64,000 bases of DNA from Lumbricus rubellus (taxonomy: Eukaryota; Annelida; Clitellata; Crassiclitellata; Lumbricidae), in contig OX243822.1 in NCBI GenBank assembly GCA_945859605.1, positions 565,001-629,000 of the forward strand. The letters are read 5' to 3'. Below, in pieces: positions 20,785 through 33,000 of this stretch. The number at the start of each line of letters is the position of its first letter. The stretch's first letter is position 1. Under the pieces are notes generated by a model. That model searched no databases and was not told the origin of the DNA. It was given only the letters and a program-made list of their open reading frames with translations. Made by a program: the position numbers and the translations under genes.

Positions 20785-23700
20785 TGAGCAGCTTTGTTGA
20801 CGTTCATTTGAATCGTACGCTTCACTCTCTGCGCGTCTGTCTTCAGTGGAATGGATTTCATTCTTCGTGGGATGATGACTCGTTGATTTCCGATCCACTC
20901 CAAGATGATCGTTTGTCGATGATCATTGCGACTGGTTGATCAGTTCTTCGCAAGAGTTTTAGGCTTGCACGCACGACACACGGATGATGATGAGGAAGAT
21001 GATGAGATTCAAAACCGATTCTAGAGATTCCTTAAATTGTCAACAGATGTGGAAGATGGACAGTGGAAAATTTGTCGGAAAGATTGCTGAAAAAAATGGC
21101 AAATGAAGCAAATATATTATGTATACTGTATAGTCAAAGAATCGTAAGCCGCCAGGAAAACTGGAAATATTGATTGGGAAAACCGGAAAAGATTGATTGG
21201 GAAAATATGAAAGGATTGGTTGGAAAAATATGAAAAGGTTGATCGGAAAAACCTGGATAGATTTATTGAGAAAACTGGAAGGATTGGTCGGAAAAGCTTG
21301 CAAAGATTAATTTCTGCAAATGTGAAAGAATTGATTGTGAAAAGTGATTAGAGGAAGGTTTGATCGAAGTATCATTTAAAAAACCCAAATTGTTCGCCTT
21401 ATAATTATAGTATGTGGGATTCTTTGTTACAACTACGAGTGTTGAAGCACTTGGATTAATTAGCGCAGTTGTTGTTAATTAATTAATAGTAAGAGTAGTA
21501 ATAATAATAATTGTAATAATGATAATGTTGATATTGAATTATTGACGACGTTGCTACCTGAGACGTGTGTAAATGTCGTTCTCTCAGGATTTTCATGATT
21601 AAGGATTACTTCGCTTAAATCTCTGTCGACATCTTTTGTTTTATTAATCTTATTATTATTTTGTTAATCTTATTATTATTATTATGAGGAAATGAGGATG
21701 ACAGGGATGAAAGTTCTGAAGAACCAGGGCTTGGAAGCGAATTATTGTAATTATGGCAATTTATGTGGCATTGTCAATAGCAAACTAATTCTTAGATGCT
21801 TTGCAAATTGTTCTGAATGTGATACACGGTTTGAAAGGCAATTATTGTTGTCAGTATTAGTAGTATTGTTACTGCTATTGTTATTATTATTGCTGCTTAT
21901 TATTGTTAGTACTCTTATGATTAATGTTGTTGTTGCTTAATTATTATTGTTTTGCCATAATTATTATTGCTTTTATTTTTATTATGAGCAAATGTGGCCG
22001 TGATTTTTCATGAGTAGAGGACAAATGTTGGAATTGAATTCAACTTTCTGCTGGACTATTTTATTTAGTTAAATGTGACAATATTAAGTGAGGGTCGGCG
22101 AAAGCAAGCTGTAATAGAGTTTATTATGATTTCTTAATTGATCATGTGATTTTAGTTACTGTGGGTGTTAACATTTTGTTTAATTTTAATACTATCGAAT
22201 GTTTTTTTATGTTAACGATTTATTCTTTCGTATCTGCACGACCAATTTTCCTACAGAAATCCCACGTTGTTTCAATGTGCCGTTGTTTTTGTTTGCTGGG
22301 TTTTCTATCTGCGTTATGTTGTGTGATTTTGAGTTGTTAATTAATTAATAATATGTCTCTCGCTCACAGCAACTTCTACTTTTCGAATATTCGCGTATTT
22401 TCTGTTTTGTTTGTTTCTGATATTCATCTGGCCACGTGATTCACTCTCACCTATGGAAATTTTGATTGTTATTTAAGTTTTGTAGAATCGCTAACGATAT
22501 TTATTTGAAACGTACAAAGCAAATGTTCGCTTAACTGTGTAATATACGTATGTTAGTGCATTAAGACGACGTGCGTGGGTGGAACGCAGTGTTCTGTTTG
22601 TGTTAATGTACAAGTGTTTCCAGTGTTTTGTTTCGCATAGGCATTGTAATAGATATGAGTTTCTTGTTGGTAAGGAAACAATATTATTGTATTTTTTTAA
22701 AGTTTTATTATAGCACTTTTGTTTCTTCAGAAACTGACAAAGTCATTTACGGACTAATGGAAATGGTTATTATTATTGATTAATATTATTGATTAATATT
22801 ATTGATTAATATTATTGATTAATATTGTTATTTTATTCCCAACGAACATTTAACACCTCAGAAAACTCGAGAGAAATACAAGGATTCTGATTGGTTGAAG
22901 TTTGTCAGGTTTTTACAGCAGAAAGTTCTGCAAATTGAAATAGCATGAGAACATTGTATTACAACTTGTGATTATAATTATTATTTTTATTTATTATTAT
23001 TATTTTTACTTGTTCAAAACTATTATAAATGTATATACGATCTTCAGGATTAGGAAAAAATTATTGGAGTTGTTTCTGCATGGCCAGTCTGAACTGAAAT
23101 ATCATTGTTATTACAGAAATTCTCTGTTGATGATTTTGGGTGTAAGCTATCAATAATTATATGCAATAGAGTTGTTGTGTTTTGGATATTTACAAAAATC
23201 TCTTTTAAATCGAAGTGTCATAAGATTAAATTTAACGACGTTTGAACTGTTTAGTAGTAACAATTCAGAGTGTTTTCTGGAAAGGTTTTACAGAGAAGTA
23301 AGTAAGAAGAAGTCCCGTTAAGTTAGTATTCTGATGTGCGGCAATTAGTAACAACTGTTAGCGACTTCATTTTCTTAGTCTCAGCATACGAAGAAGTTAC
23401 TAATTACATTACATTACATGAAGAAGTTACTAATTACATTACATTACATGAAGAAGTTACTAATTACATTACATTACATGAAGACGTGTGTTGCATCTTA
23501 TCTTCTCACAAACAACAGTGTACGTACGATCAGTGTATTAGTTACAGCCGAGTTGGCTAGGTGGCGTAAGTTGAGCAGATATATTGAAGCGGATTTCTGT
23601 CTTCTTGAATACTTCTCAGTTAACTAACTTTTCAGCACTCTAACTTGCAGAACTATCACACGTGTTAAGTTCTTGTGTTTTAAATCACGCAAGACTTGCA

Positions 23701-24235
23701 AATTTACACAAAACCTTTACAGCGTACAATGTTACTTCGGTCACTGGTCTCATATTCTGTTGTTGTATGTTTTTCTTGTAACTTATGTTTACTGTAACAT
23801 CTCACTGATGTAAAAAATAATTATCAAATGTAATTCACATTTTGTTGTAATACAGTAATACACGACATGGCGTGGAAACACTAACTAGTGACTTTGCTAC
23901 ACTCGGTCACAACTGTTTTTGTGACTATAATATCTTACACACTTAATTCACTCTTGTCAAAGGTAAATTCAAATCGCTAATTACAATTTTAAATTGATTT
24001 CTCGTCACTAGAAGCAAACTTTGTTGTTGTCATGAATTGGTTGATTAATTCATAATTTTAAACAACAAAACCACCACACCGAGAACTATTGTCGCAATTA
24101 GCATCGTCTAATTTTTTACTGTGTAGAATTTCGTGAACTGATGGATTTTTTCGAACCTCCTGTCTAGGTGTGTGTGTGTGTGTGTGATGAATTTTTTATT
24201 GATTATTAATTAGCGTTTTTTTATCGTGCTCCGTC
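20785..24235. other. ATPase 3' UTR and intergenic, no further gene seen
   Basis: AT-rich, with degenerate GGAAAAGATTGATTGG units at 21150-21310 and short TTA/ATTGATTAAT repeats. I see no unambiguous poly(A) signal and no exon that I recognise. Confidence 0.5.
23390..23479. repeat. 30-bp unit x3
   Basis: Three copies of GAAGAAGTTACTAATTACAT followed by TACATTACAT, nearly perfect. Confidence 0.95.
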
Positions 24236-24239
24236 GGTA

Positions 24240-24326
<87 letters not shown>

Positions 24327-24327
24327 G
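24240..24327. repeat. (TA)n(TG)n compound microsatellite
   Basis: About 58 bp of TA followed by about 28 bp of TG. Confidence 0.97.
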
Positions 24328-24660
24328 CCGATGTTCTTTTGTGAGTTGACATCATCTGCAGAATATTTATCACTGAGTTTCTGTCACTTTGCTGCTGCAG
24401 ACATTATATGTATGCGTGTGTAAAAACTGCGTATTTAGACATTATTGAACGCTTTTTAAACGGCACATCTTACGCCACATTCCGCAATAGTTAGGCAGAT
24501 CAAAGTGGCTATACATGTATGTGGAAGCGCACGAAATAACCACAGCAAGAGCTTTGAGAGATCAATCATAAAGTTGATTGATCTTTTGATTGGCAAGTTG
24601 ATTGATTGGTATGCATTTCTCTTCAGCCAGTTCTTGATGTTACAATCATGGTAACTAAAT

Positions 24661-24858
24661 CAGGGCTTTTTTTAACGTGCAGTTGTACACAAAATGTGCA
24701 GCTCTAAATGGATTTGTGCAGTTGTAGAAGCACTTCTGTAGCCTACAGTTAAAACTATCAAAAAGGTCATTGTTCTATGACTGGAAGTAATTTACCATGG
24801 AGATGGGAGAGGGAAGAAGGGGTTGTGCAGTTCTAAAAATTCCTTAAAAACAGCCCTG
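24661..24858. mobile_element. 198-bp hAT-type MITE with perfect 8-bp target duplication
   Basis: Ends CAGGGCTTTTTTTAA and CCTTAAAAACAGCCCTG form inverted repeats. The flanks 24653-24660 and 24859-24866 are both AACTAAAT. Fragments of the same family occur near 32596-32640, 45050-45200 (inverted) and 60555-60685. No coding capacity. Confidence 0.9.
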
Positions 24859-25046
24859 AACTAAATTACGCCTAGCCGTACTCTCTCACAGTAGCAAACT
24901 TGCGCTTGCGCCCGTTTTGCCACATGTAAATATGGTGTAAATTTCTGCCCATTGTTTGCTGTTCACTTGCATGGATTCTCTAGTTAGACATTCTTCTGTC
25001 TTGTATGATGTGATTTGATTGGAAGCTTTGTATGTAGACTGCGATC

Positions 25047-25232
25047 ATAGGCGTACGGGAGATTTCAGCAGTGGGGGGGGCAAAGATTGAACTTCTGCCC
25101 GAAAAATATCTCCGAAAAAAGTTGATGACCTTTTTTTGTCGTCCGGGGCTGTGTTTGCCCGAAAAACCAGACTTGCCCGAAAGTTGGGGGGCATTTGTCC
25201 CCTCTGGACCCCCGCCTCGTACGCCTCTGCCT
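25047..25232. mobile_element. MITE-like element with GGCGTACG ends
   Basis: AGGCGTACGG at the left and CTCGTACGCCT at the right are inverted. Flanks ACTGCGAT/CCTACGAT agree at 6 of 8. The interior contains GTTGATGACCTTTTTTTGTC, also found in the elements at 55974 and 60043. Confidence 0.6.
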
Positions 25233-25344
25233 ACGATACTTCTTGCATTCTGATCTCGCTACAATGATCATCGTTTTGAGCACCGGTGACAAATGCTTGA
25301 TTATTACAAACCGGTTTAAGTGATTGTTGCAGGATAGATGTTGC

Positions 25345-25500
25345 GCTACGCTGAAGACCCCCTTTAATGCGTGTCATTATAACCAGATTTCTTATAATAA
25401 ATTATGGTTTGCAAGGTTGGGGGTCGCTACACTGAACCCCTCATTTCACGTGTGTTATTTTTTATAACCTGATTTCTTATAGAAATTATCGTTTGCATCA
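25345..25500. repeat. about 83-bp tandem duplication
   Basis: CGCTACGCTGAAGACCCC...ATAACCAGATTTCTTATA is repeated as CGCTACACTGAACCCC...ATAACCTGATTTCTTATA. Confidence 0.75.
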
Positions 25501-26164
25501 TCTTTAATGGATGTTTGGAAAAACTTATTTACCCTGGACTGTACAGTTAGCATTTGACAACATCCTCTTTTAACCCTCCAACCAGGGTGAGAATTGCCAG
25601 GGGGTTGTGGGTTCACCCCCCATCTTTTTTAGGATGCCATAGTAATTAGTCCTCATCATCATTATGGACTTGAGATGTCCACATCAACCTCTGAACCCCA
25701 GTTATTTTTCTACAATTCTCATACTGCCTCAAACTAAGCAGTACGCTACCAGCGCCCCTTGATTCGTGCGGCCCAATGATTGCAGATGTTCTTAATTAAT
25801 GGGCGATCCCTAATTATAAAATCAAGCTCCTTATGTGTATGCTTCCCAACGAGAATTAAAGGGGTTCTTCAGTGTTGTGCAATTTAGTTGCTTATATGTG
25901 CTACTAATGTCTTTATAATTCCTTCTGTAGTTTGCCATTTGCTAAATAAGTGTACACCAGTGGTCAGGTAGTTGGTGACTGCTAAAGCGCGTTGATTATA
26001 ATGTGGCCGATTACAGATGGTGTCTCCAGTGCTTAGCCATAATGCAGCCAAATGGACGATTAGTCATCTGTGAAGAACTGATTTTTAAACTTGTGTCTAG
26101 TCTCAAATTATAAGTCAGTTGAACTGGTGGCTGTAGCCATCTCTGAGGCTGGTTTTAAATGGTT

Positions 26165-26390
26165 TGTGTACGTGCACTTGTTATAGCACCCGTTCAAGAT
26201 GTCTCTACTCAGAAGCGCTCCAGACTACAGCACGGACACTGAATCGGAGTTTCATGCTGAAGCAACTCCGAGTTAAGGACTTGCTCAAGGTCCCTACACG
26301 GCGGCTTGACGTGGATTCGAACCTGCAACCATCTGATTGCAAGGTAATGAACATACCCACTACACCACCACGCCCACAATGGTGTGGCTA
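26165..26390 (-). repeat. tRNA-derived SINE, family A
   Basis: Plus-strand reading CACTTGTTATAGCACCCG, CTCAGAAGCGCTCCAGACTACAG, ATCGGAGTTTCATGCTGAAG, GTGGATTCGAACCTGCAA and TACACCACCACGCC is the reverse of the family A consensus. Lies between the ATPase and C15orf61 genes. Confidence 0.88.
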
Positions 26391-26463
26391 AGTCCATCTA
26401 ATCAGACTTGAAAGTTTTATGAGGTCAATGAAGTTCAGTTGTTGGGAGAGTAACACAGCTTAA

Positions 26464-26526
26464 CCCTTTAATGCCGAGATGGTAGTAAATGGTATGGGAA
26501 ATCCTATACCCTCCAGCATTAAAGGC
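26464..26526. mobile_element. 63-bp piggyBac-like MITE flanked by TTAA
   Basis: CCCTTTAATGCCGAG at the left and CCAGCATTAAAGG at the right form inverted ends, bounded by TTAA at 26460-26463 and 26527-26530. A near-identical 63-bp copy in the opposite orientation lies at 45618-45680, also between TTAA sites. Confidence 0.75.
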
Positions 26527-26744
26527 TTAAGTAAACCTTCTTAGTCCATCCTCATTAAATGTGTTTTGTGAGACTTTCCGAATAATTCGCATTTCTACGA
26601 ATTCACGATTTGACTTTCAACGCTTTTCATACGAACAAAAACGTTTGTCTCGAGAAGATGTTGAATGTTTTTTGAAGAGCAATAAAATCGACGAACGAAT
26701 TAAATCGTTTTCTATCTGTTTGACTCGAACATCACTTAGGATAG

Positions 26745-26990
26745 TATCCATTATGATAGTATTCATTATGATAGTATTTATTATGATAGTATTCATTATG
26801 ATAGTATTCATTAGGATAGTATCCATTATGATATTATCCTATATGATAGTATCCATTATGATAGTATCCATTAGGATAGTATCTATTAGAATAGTATCCA
26901 TTATGACAGTATCCATTAGGATAGTATCCATTAGAACAGTATCCATTAAGGTAGTATCCATTATGATAGTATCCTCTATGATAGTATCTG
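26745..26990. repeat. 15-bp minisatellite (GATAGTATCCATTAT)n
   Basis: About sixteen imperfect copies. Open frames on both strands (Met-Ile-Val-Ser repeats) arise from the unit length of 15. Confidence 0.95.
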
Positions 26991-27184
26991 GTATGATTAT
27001 TGTATTGATAGTCGAAGTGGTGTAGATTGGAAAACTAATCTCTTGCTGCTTCAGAAGAAAAACCAAATCACATAATTGTAAATCTTTTGTTGAAAACAGT
27101 CGACTTCAAAGACTTTACTTAACTTCGCTATTTATGCTCAAAGAACAATTCTCACTCGTATTGCCTTTTTTTCCAACCTTTACA

Positions 27185-27320
27185 CTAAACATACTCATTA
27201 ATAGTCATAGTCTCTCATTAATATTCTCATTAATAGTCATAGTCTCTCATTAATAAACAAATTTTCAATATTCATAGTTTCTCATCCATATTCAGAGTCT
27301 GTCATTAATATTCATGGTTG
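27185..27320. repeat. TCATTAATA-type tandem repeat
   Basis: Units such as CTCATTAATAGTCATAGTCT repeated from 27195, ending just past the C15orf61 stop codon. Confidence 0.8.
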
Positions 27321-27325
27321 TCTCA

Positions 27326-28601
<1,276 letters not shown>

Positions 28602-29234
28602 CAAGTAAGACCTGTGAAACGAAAATAATAACAGACACCGTTCTTCAGTTATTTACAAATAATCCGATGAAGAATCTCGACAATTTTCAAATGCGCCGCA
28701 TAAATTAAAAATAACTTCGAATATACGTGCAATCATTTTAAACGATGTAATACATGCGCGTGTAATATTATCAGCTGCAAATAAAGTCTACTTACTTGCT
28801 TACTTAAGAGTCACCGGTGTCTTCGTGAGAGAAGCATTTAATTCAAGAACATCTTTTGCATCGATTTTCATCCGTCAACGCTTTCGGATTTCGATTTCCG
28901 AAATTCAGAATATTTTGAATTCAGATTTTAAAGGCATTTAGTTTAATTTAGCTTAGTTGAAAGCTATAAACACGTTTTCGGATCACCTCCATAACAAAAT
29001 CCACGGCGAGTCGCCGACCTTGACCTCAACGAGAGTAAATTCGTTTAGCGCATGGCTTTCAGTATTTTGCTAATCAACGACAAATTATGGGTTCTAAAAT
29101 ACGCTTGAAATTGAGTAGTATCAATTTTATTTTAACGACACTCTGTGATAACTAAAATTATTAGCGTTTCCCTCCTCCTTTGTCCAGGTTTGGGAGTTTT
29201 AGAGAATTTTTCTGAATTTGTCATTGACCGGCAG

Positions 29235-29250
29235 TCACTAGATGGCGCAC
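29235..29250 (+). promoter_or_regulatory. CTCF-like motif
   Basis: TCACTAGATGGCGCAC closely fits the bilaterian CTCF core (CCASYAGRKGGCRS). It lies in the divergent intergenic region about 190 bp upstream of the putative FBXL6 first donor. Sequence match only. Confidence 0.45.
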
Positions 29251-29326
29251 GAAAGATGGTATCCGTCATCATGTGACGATCTCTGATCACACCGGAGCTT
29301 TAAATCTAACATGGCGAACTACATCT

Positions 29327-29695
29327 TCAAACGACTACATTAAGTCGTTTAACTGTCAAATTCAGAAGTTTACGCATTCTATTTATTCTTTGATATGCTG
29401 ATATTGATTTAGTAGCGGTAAATCGGGTAAGTAAAATGCAGTTTTCTGAAAGTTTAGGATCTTCTGTTGCCCTTAGATACACAACCACAATGCGGTTTGT
29501 GCCGGGTTTCAGATGTTCGAAACGTTTTAAATCAAATCTGAGTTTCACACTTTTATAGCGCAATTCTACACTGCACTCTGTATCGATGACGACCTGAGGC
29601 AACCTAGCCCTTATTGTTTCTACTTTCCAGAGCACCTGTGCAAACACTTTGAACTTTGTTTGTTTGTAAGTTATGTCTGTTTTTGAAACATGCAT
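29327..29695 (-). CDS. unrecognised 122-residue open frame
   Basis: An uninterrupted minus-strand frame with balanced, non-repetitive composition, alternating hydrophobic residues (CSVELRYKSVKLRFDL, NRIVVVYLRATEDP) and a basic C-terminus. I recognise no family. It lies between two divergent genes and overlaps the region where the FBXL6 first exon is expected, so it could equally be a chance frame. Confidence 0.2.
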   Translation of the reverse strand: MHVSKTDITYKQTKFKVFAQVLWKVETIRARLPQVVIDTECSVELRYKSVKLRFDLKRFEHLKPGTNRIVVVYLRATEDPKLSENCILLTRFTATKSISAYQRINRMRKLLNLTVKRLNVVV

Positions 29696-30049
29696 TCTGC
29701 GGTTTGTCAGATTGAATGTTAATAAACGAATATTATTATTGCATGTTTCTTAAAAGTCTATTCTATCATTTTTAGGAGGATGATTTATTATTATAATGAC
29801 GATTCATTCACAATTTTTTGAAGCTCTCATGTATAACAAAGTGTGGTTAGCAGTTTGTCGAATAAAGAATATAATTGCTGACTAAGGTAAATTCTTCAAT
29901 ACGGGAAAAACCCTGACGTTATTAAGCATTGTAGCTGAGGTAACGGTGCAGGTATTATTGTCTATTGAAGTGGTGTCATGTGAATTCGCAGATTTTGCAC
30001 AATTTCGTGTAGAGAGAAGAAATTTGAGACATTTTGATTTTCATTGCAG

Positions 30050-33000
30050 TTGGTGAAATGGAGAAAGGAATTCTGGGAGTTAAGAAGGATCCAAAGAATC
30101 CAATGTTGTTCTCGTTTTCTGGCGGCGACGGTTTTCCGTCGAGCGATTCTGAAGATTCCGATTACACTCCAGAAGCGACTTCTGTCAAACCGAGGAAGCG
30201 TCGCGGAGAAAAGTTAGTCAGCGGGATTTCCATTTGACCACTTTACGAATAGAAATTCAGTTTTAATTTCATCTAATGATTTGTGAGATGTCTTTACCTT
30301 GATATCAAAAGAATTGGTAATCGATTGTAAATGTCTTAGGATTAGCCTTGATTTGAAGTCTTAAGAGTCCCACATTTATATTGGATTATATTAGGTTTGA
30401 GTTTTAGTCGACTGACTCCTCACATTTTCCTGATCCTAATCTGAAGTAGGTCTTGCCATTAAGAGTCCCACGTTTACAGTGGATTACAATATTTTAAATT
30501 AGACGATTGACAGAGTTAAATCAAAACGTGTTTGTAACCATATCTCAAAAAACAAAATCATTCTTCGTGACGAAAATCATTTTATCCACGATTTCTATTT
30601 TTAGCAGCAGCAGCAGTCGTAGGTCATCGCCACGGAAACCTCCTAAGGACGCGAAGAAGCGAAAGACCGCTCGTTCATCCGACGTTGCCCCTAGCAACTC
30701 GTCCTCTGCCTCAGCATCCTCCTCGTCGTCTTCGTGCTTCGTTGCCACTGGCGACAGCTCGTTGCCTGGCAACCGCAGCTCGGAGACCGTTGCCACGGCT
30801 ACGACGGGTGGTGAGTCGAGCGAACCGGATCTGTTGAAGTTGAAGATCTGTCGAAAGAGAAGTCAGATCACGATCGAAGGAGGACAGAACGAAGGACAGA
30901 GCGAGGAAGGAACGAAGGACGAAGAAGGAACGAAGAACGGAGAAGGAACGGAGAACGATGGAGGACGTGATGATGTTGACGATGGTTTGGATCGGTGGGG
31001 TCGACTTCTGCCGTCGTTCATCCTTTTGAAAATATTCAAAACAATCGTTGAATGCGATGGACCACTGCCGACGCTATGCAGGTACGTGATCTCTGTGTCT
31101 GTCTGTCTGTGTCTGTCTGTGTGTCTTTGTCTCTGTCTGTCTGTCTTTCTCTGTCTGTCTGTCTGTCTGTGTGTCTGTCTCTGTCTCTAGCCTTCTCACC
31201 CGTCTAATCTCATCTTATTTATTTATTAACCCTTTACCTGCTGAAAACATGGGCTTAACGGGAAAAATGAAAGGGTAGAGGGTTAATAGCGTTTATATTA
31301 TACTGCTAATCTAATCCAAATCTAATCCAGCTGAATTATCTCAGGGCATTGTTATTGTGGTAATGATATATGTCAACATTGACGGGTTTTTTCGTATATA
31401 TACGTGCTATCCATGCCTCAGATTCACATTTCGATGTAACGTTGCGCATTTCTAATGTAATTAATAACGTTAATGATGATATTAATCTGATCTCATCAGG
31501 CAACTTCATGGATGTCGTCATCATAAAGAGATGAAAGTCCTGAGTGATGTCGTCATCAACAACAATAGTGTCTGTTGTTTCAGACATCTGTTGTTATATT
31601 CCATTCGCATTACCTTCACATTACATTACTTCACATTTCTCACAACCACATAGCATTTCCTCGCATTGAACTACAAATCAACGTGATGTCTTTCTCTTTC
31701 TTTCGTGAAGGGTTGCGCGTGTTAATCATCTCTGGAACGATCTTTCAAAGCAGTCAACGCTCTGGCGAAAGCTCGACCTCTCGTTCGGTTGGATCAAGCA
31801 AGACGAAAGGGTTCTCGAGCAAATCATCGATTGCAAAAATCTCTCGCAGCTCAGAGAAATTAACCTCAGCCAGTGGAAAAGCCTCACGAATTCAGGCATC
31901 CAAGTGAGACCAATTCAAGTGTATTTTATATGCCGTTAAATTGTGGGGTGCGGTGGTGTGGGGTATGTTTGGTGCCTTGGAACCGGAAGGTTGTCGGTTC
32001 GAATCCACATCAAGCCACAGCCACGTTGGTGCCCTTGTATTTTTAGCACGTTCAACTGATGATAATTATAAGGGGCTAGTGTGAGCATTAAAGGGAGATT
32101 TAGTAATTATTCTTATGGCTTTTTTCTGCAATCTATTTAGTTTTTAGATGATGATGATGATGTGTTTAGCTTGCTTTAATAATTGTGTTTTATATTGTTT
32201 TTCAACAGTTGCTGGCCGATAACTGTCCCCAGCTCACCTCTGTCAAGCTGTCTGGTACGCGTGTAAACAGCGTTGGATTCTCGTATCTCGTTGAGAAATG
32301 TTCGGATCTGAACAGCGTCGATCTGTCTGCGTTGAAGGTAAACAAATCAGATGCAGCTCTTCTTATGATCTGACAAAATTATGCATTTATCTGCTTTTAC
32401 TATTGTATTGCATTGCATTGTATTGTATTGCATTGCTTTGTATTGTATTACATTGTATTGAATTGTATTGAATTGTATTGCATTGTATTGCATTGTATTG
32501 TATTGCATTGTATTGTATTGCATTGCTTTGTATTGTATTACATTGTATTGAATTGCATTGTATTGCATTGCATTGTATTGCATTGTATTGTATTTAGAAC
32601 TGCACATTTTGTGTACAACTGCACGTAAAAAAAGCCATTGTTGTTGTTGTGAATTATAGACGGACGCACCGCACGGGAAAGCGTTGCAGCATTTCCTGGA
32701 GAGTCGCGGTGGCAAAGTTCGTTCTCTCAACATGTCGTCCAACTGCCTCAAGAACTTCAACACGATGATGAAGCTCATCTCTGTGAGACATCTATTACTA
32801 ATACTCTTACAGTTACTGTTCTGCATTTATATAGCACCACCAGAAAACAGATCAAACTGAACCTGCCTTTGAGCTGTTTGCATTCATGCTTAACTTTGAC
32901 AGTTGTATTAGGTTATGTGTGTAAAGCATCCTAGAAGTAGCTTGCTACCGACGATGCTGTATAAATTGTCTTGATTACAATTACAATTACACTACAAATA

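Larger units (their letters stand above)
28602..30049. promoter_or_regulatory. shared upstream region of C15orf61 and FBXL6
   Basis: About 1.45 kb separate the two divergent start codons. It should contain both promoters. FBXL6 coding begins 8 bp after a 3' splice site (TTTTCATTGCAG, to 30049), so a non-coding first exon is expected upstream; a strong donor GGTAAGTAAA at 29426-29435 is the best candidate for its end. Inference from spacing and splice signals. Confidence 0.5.
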
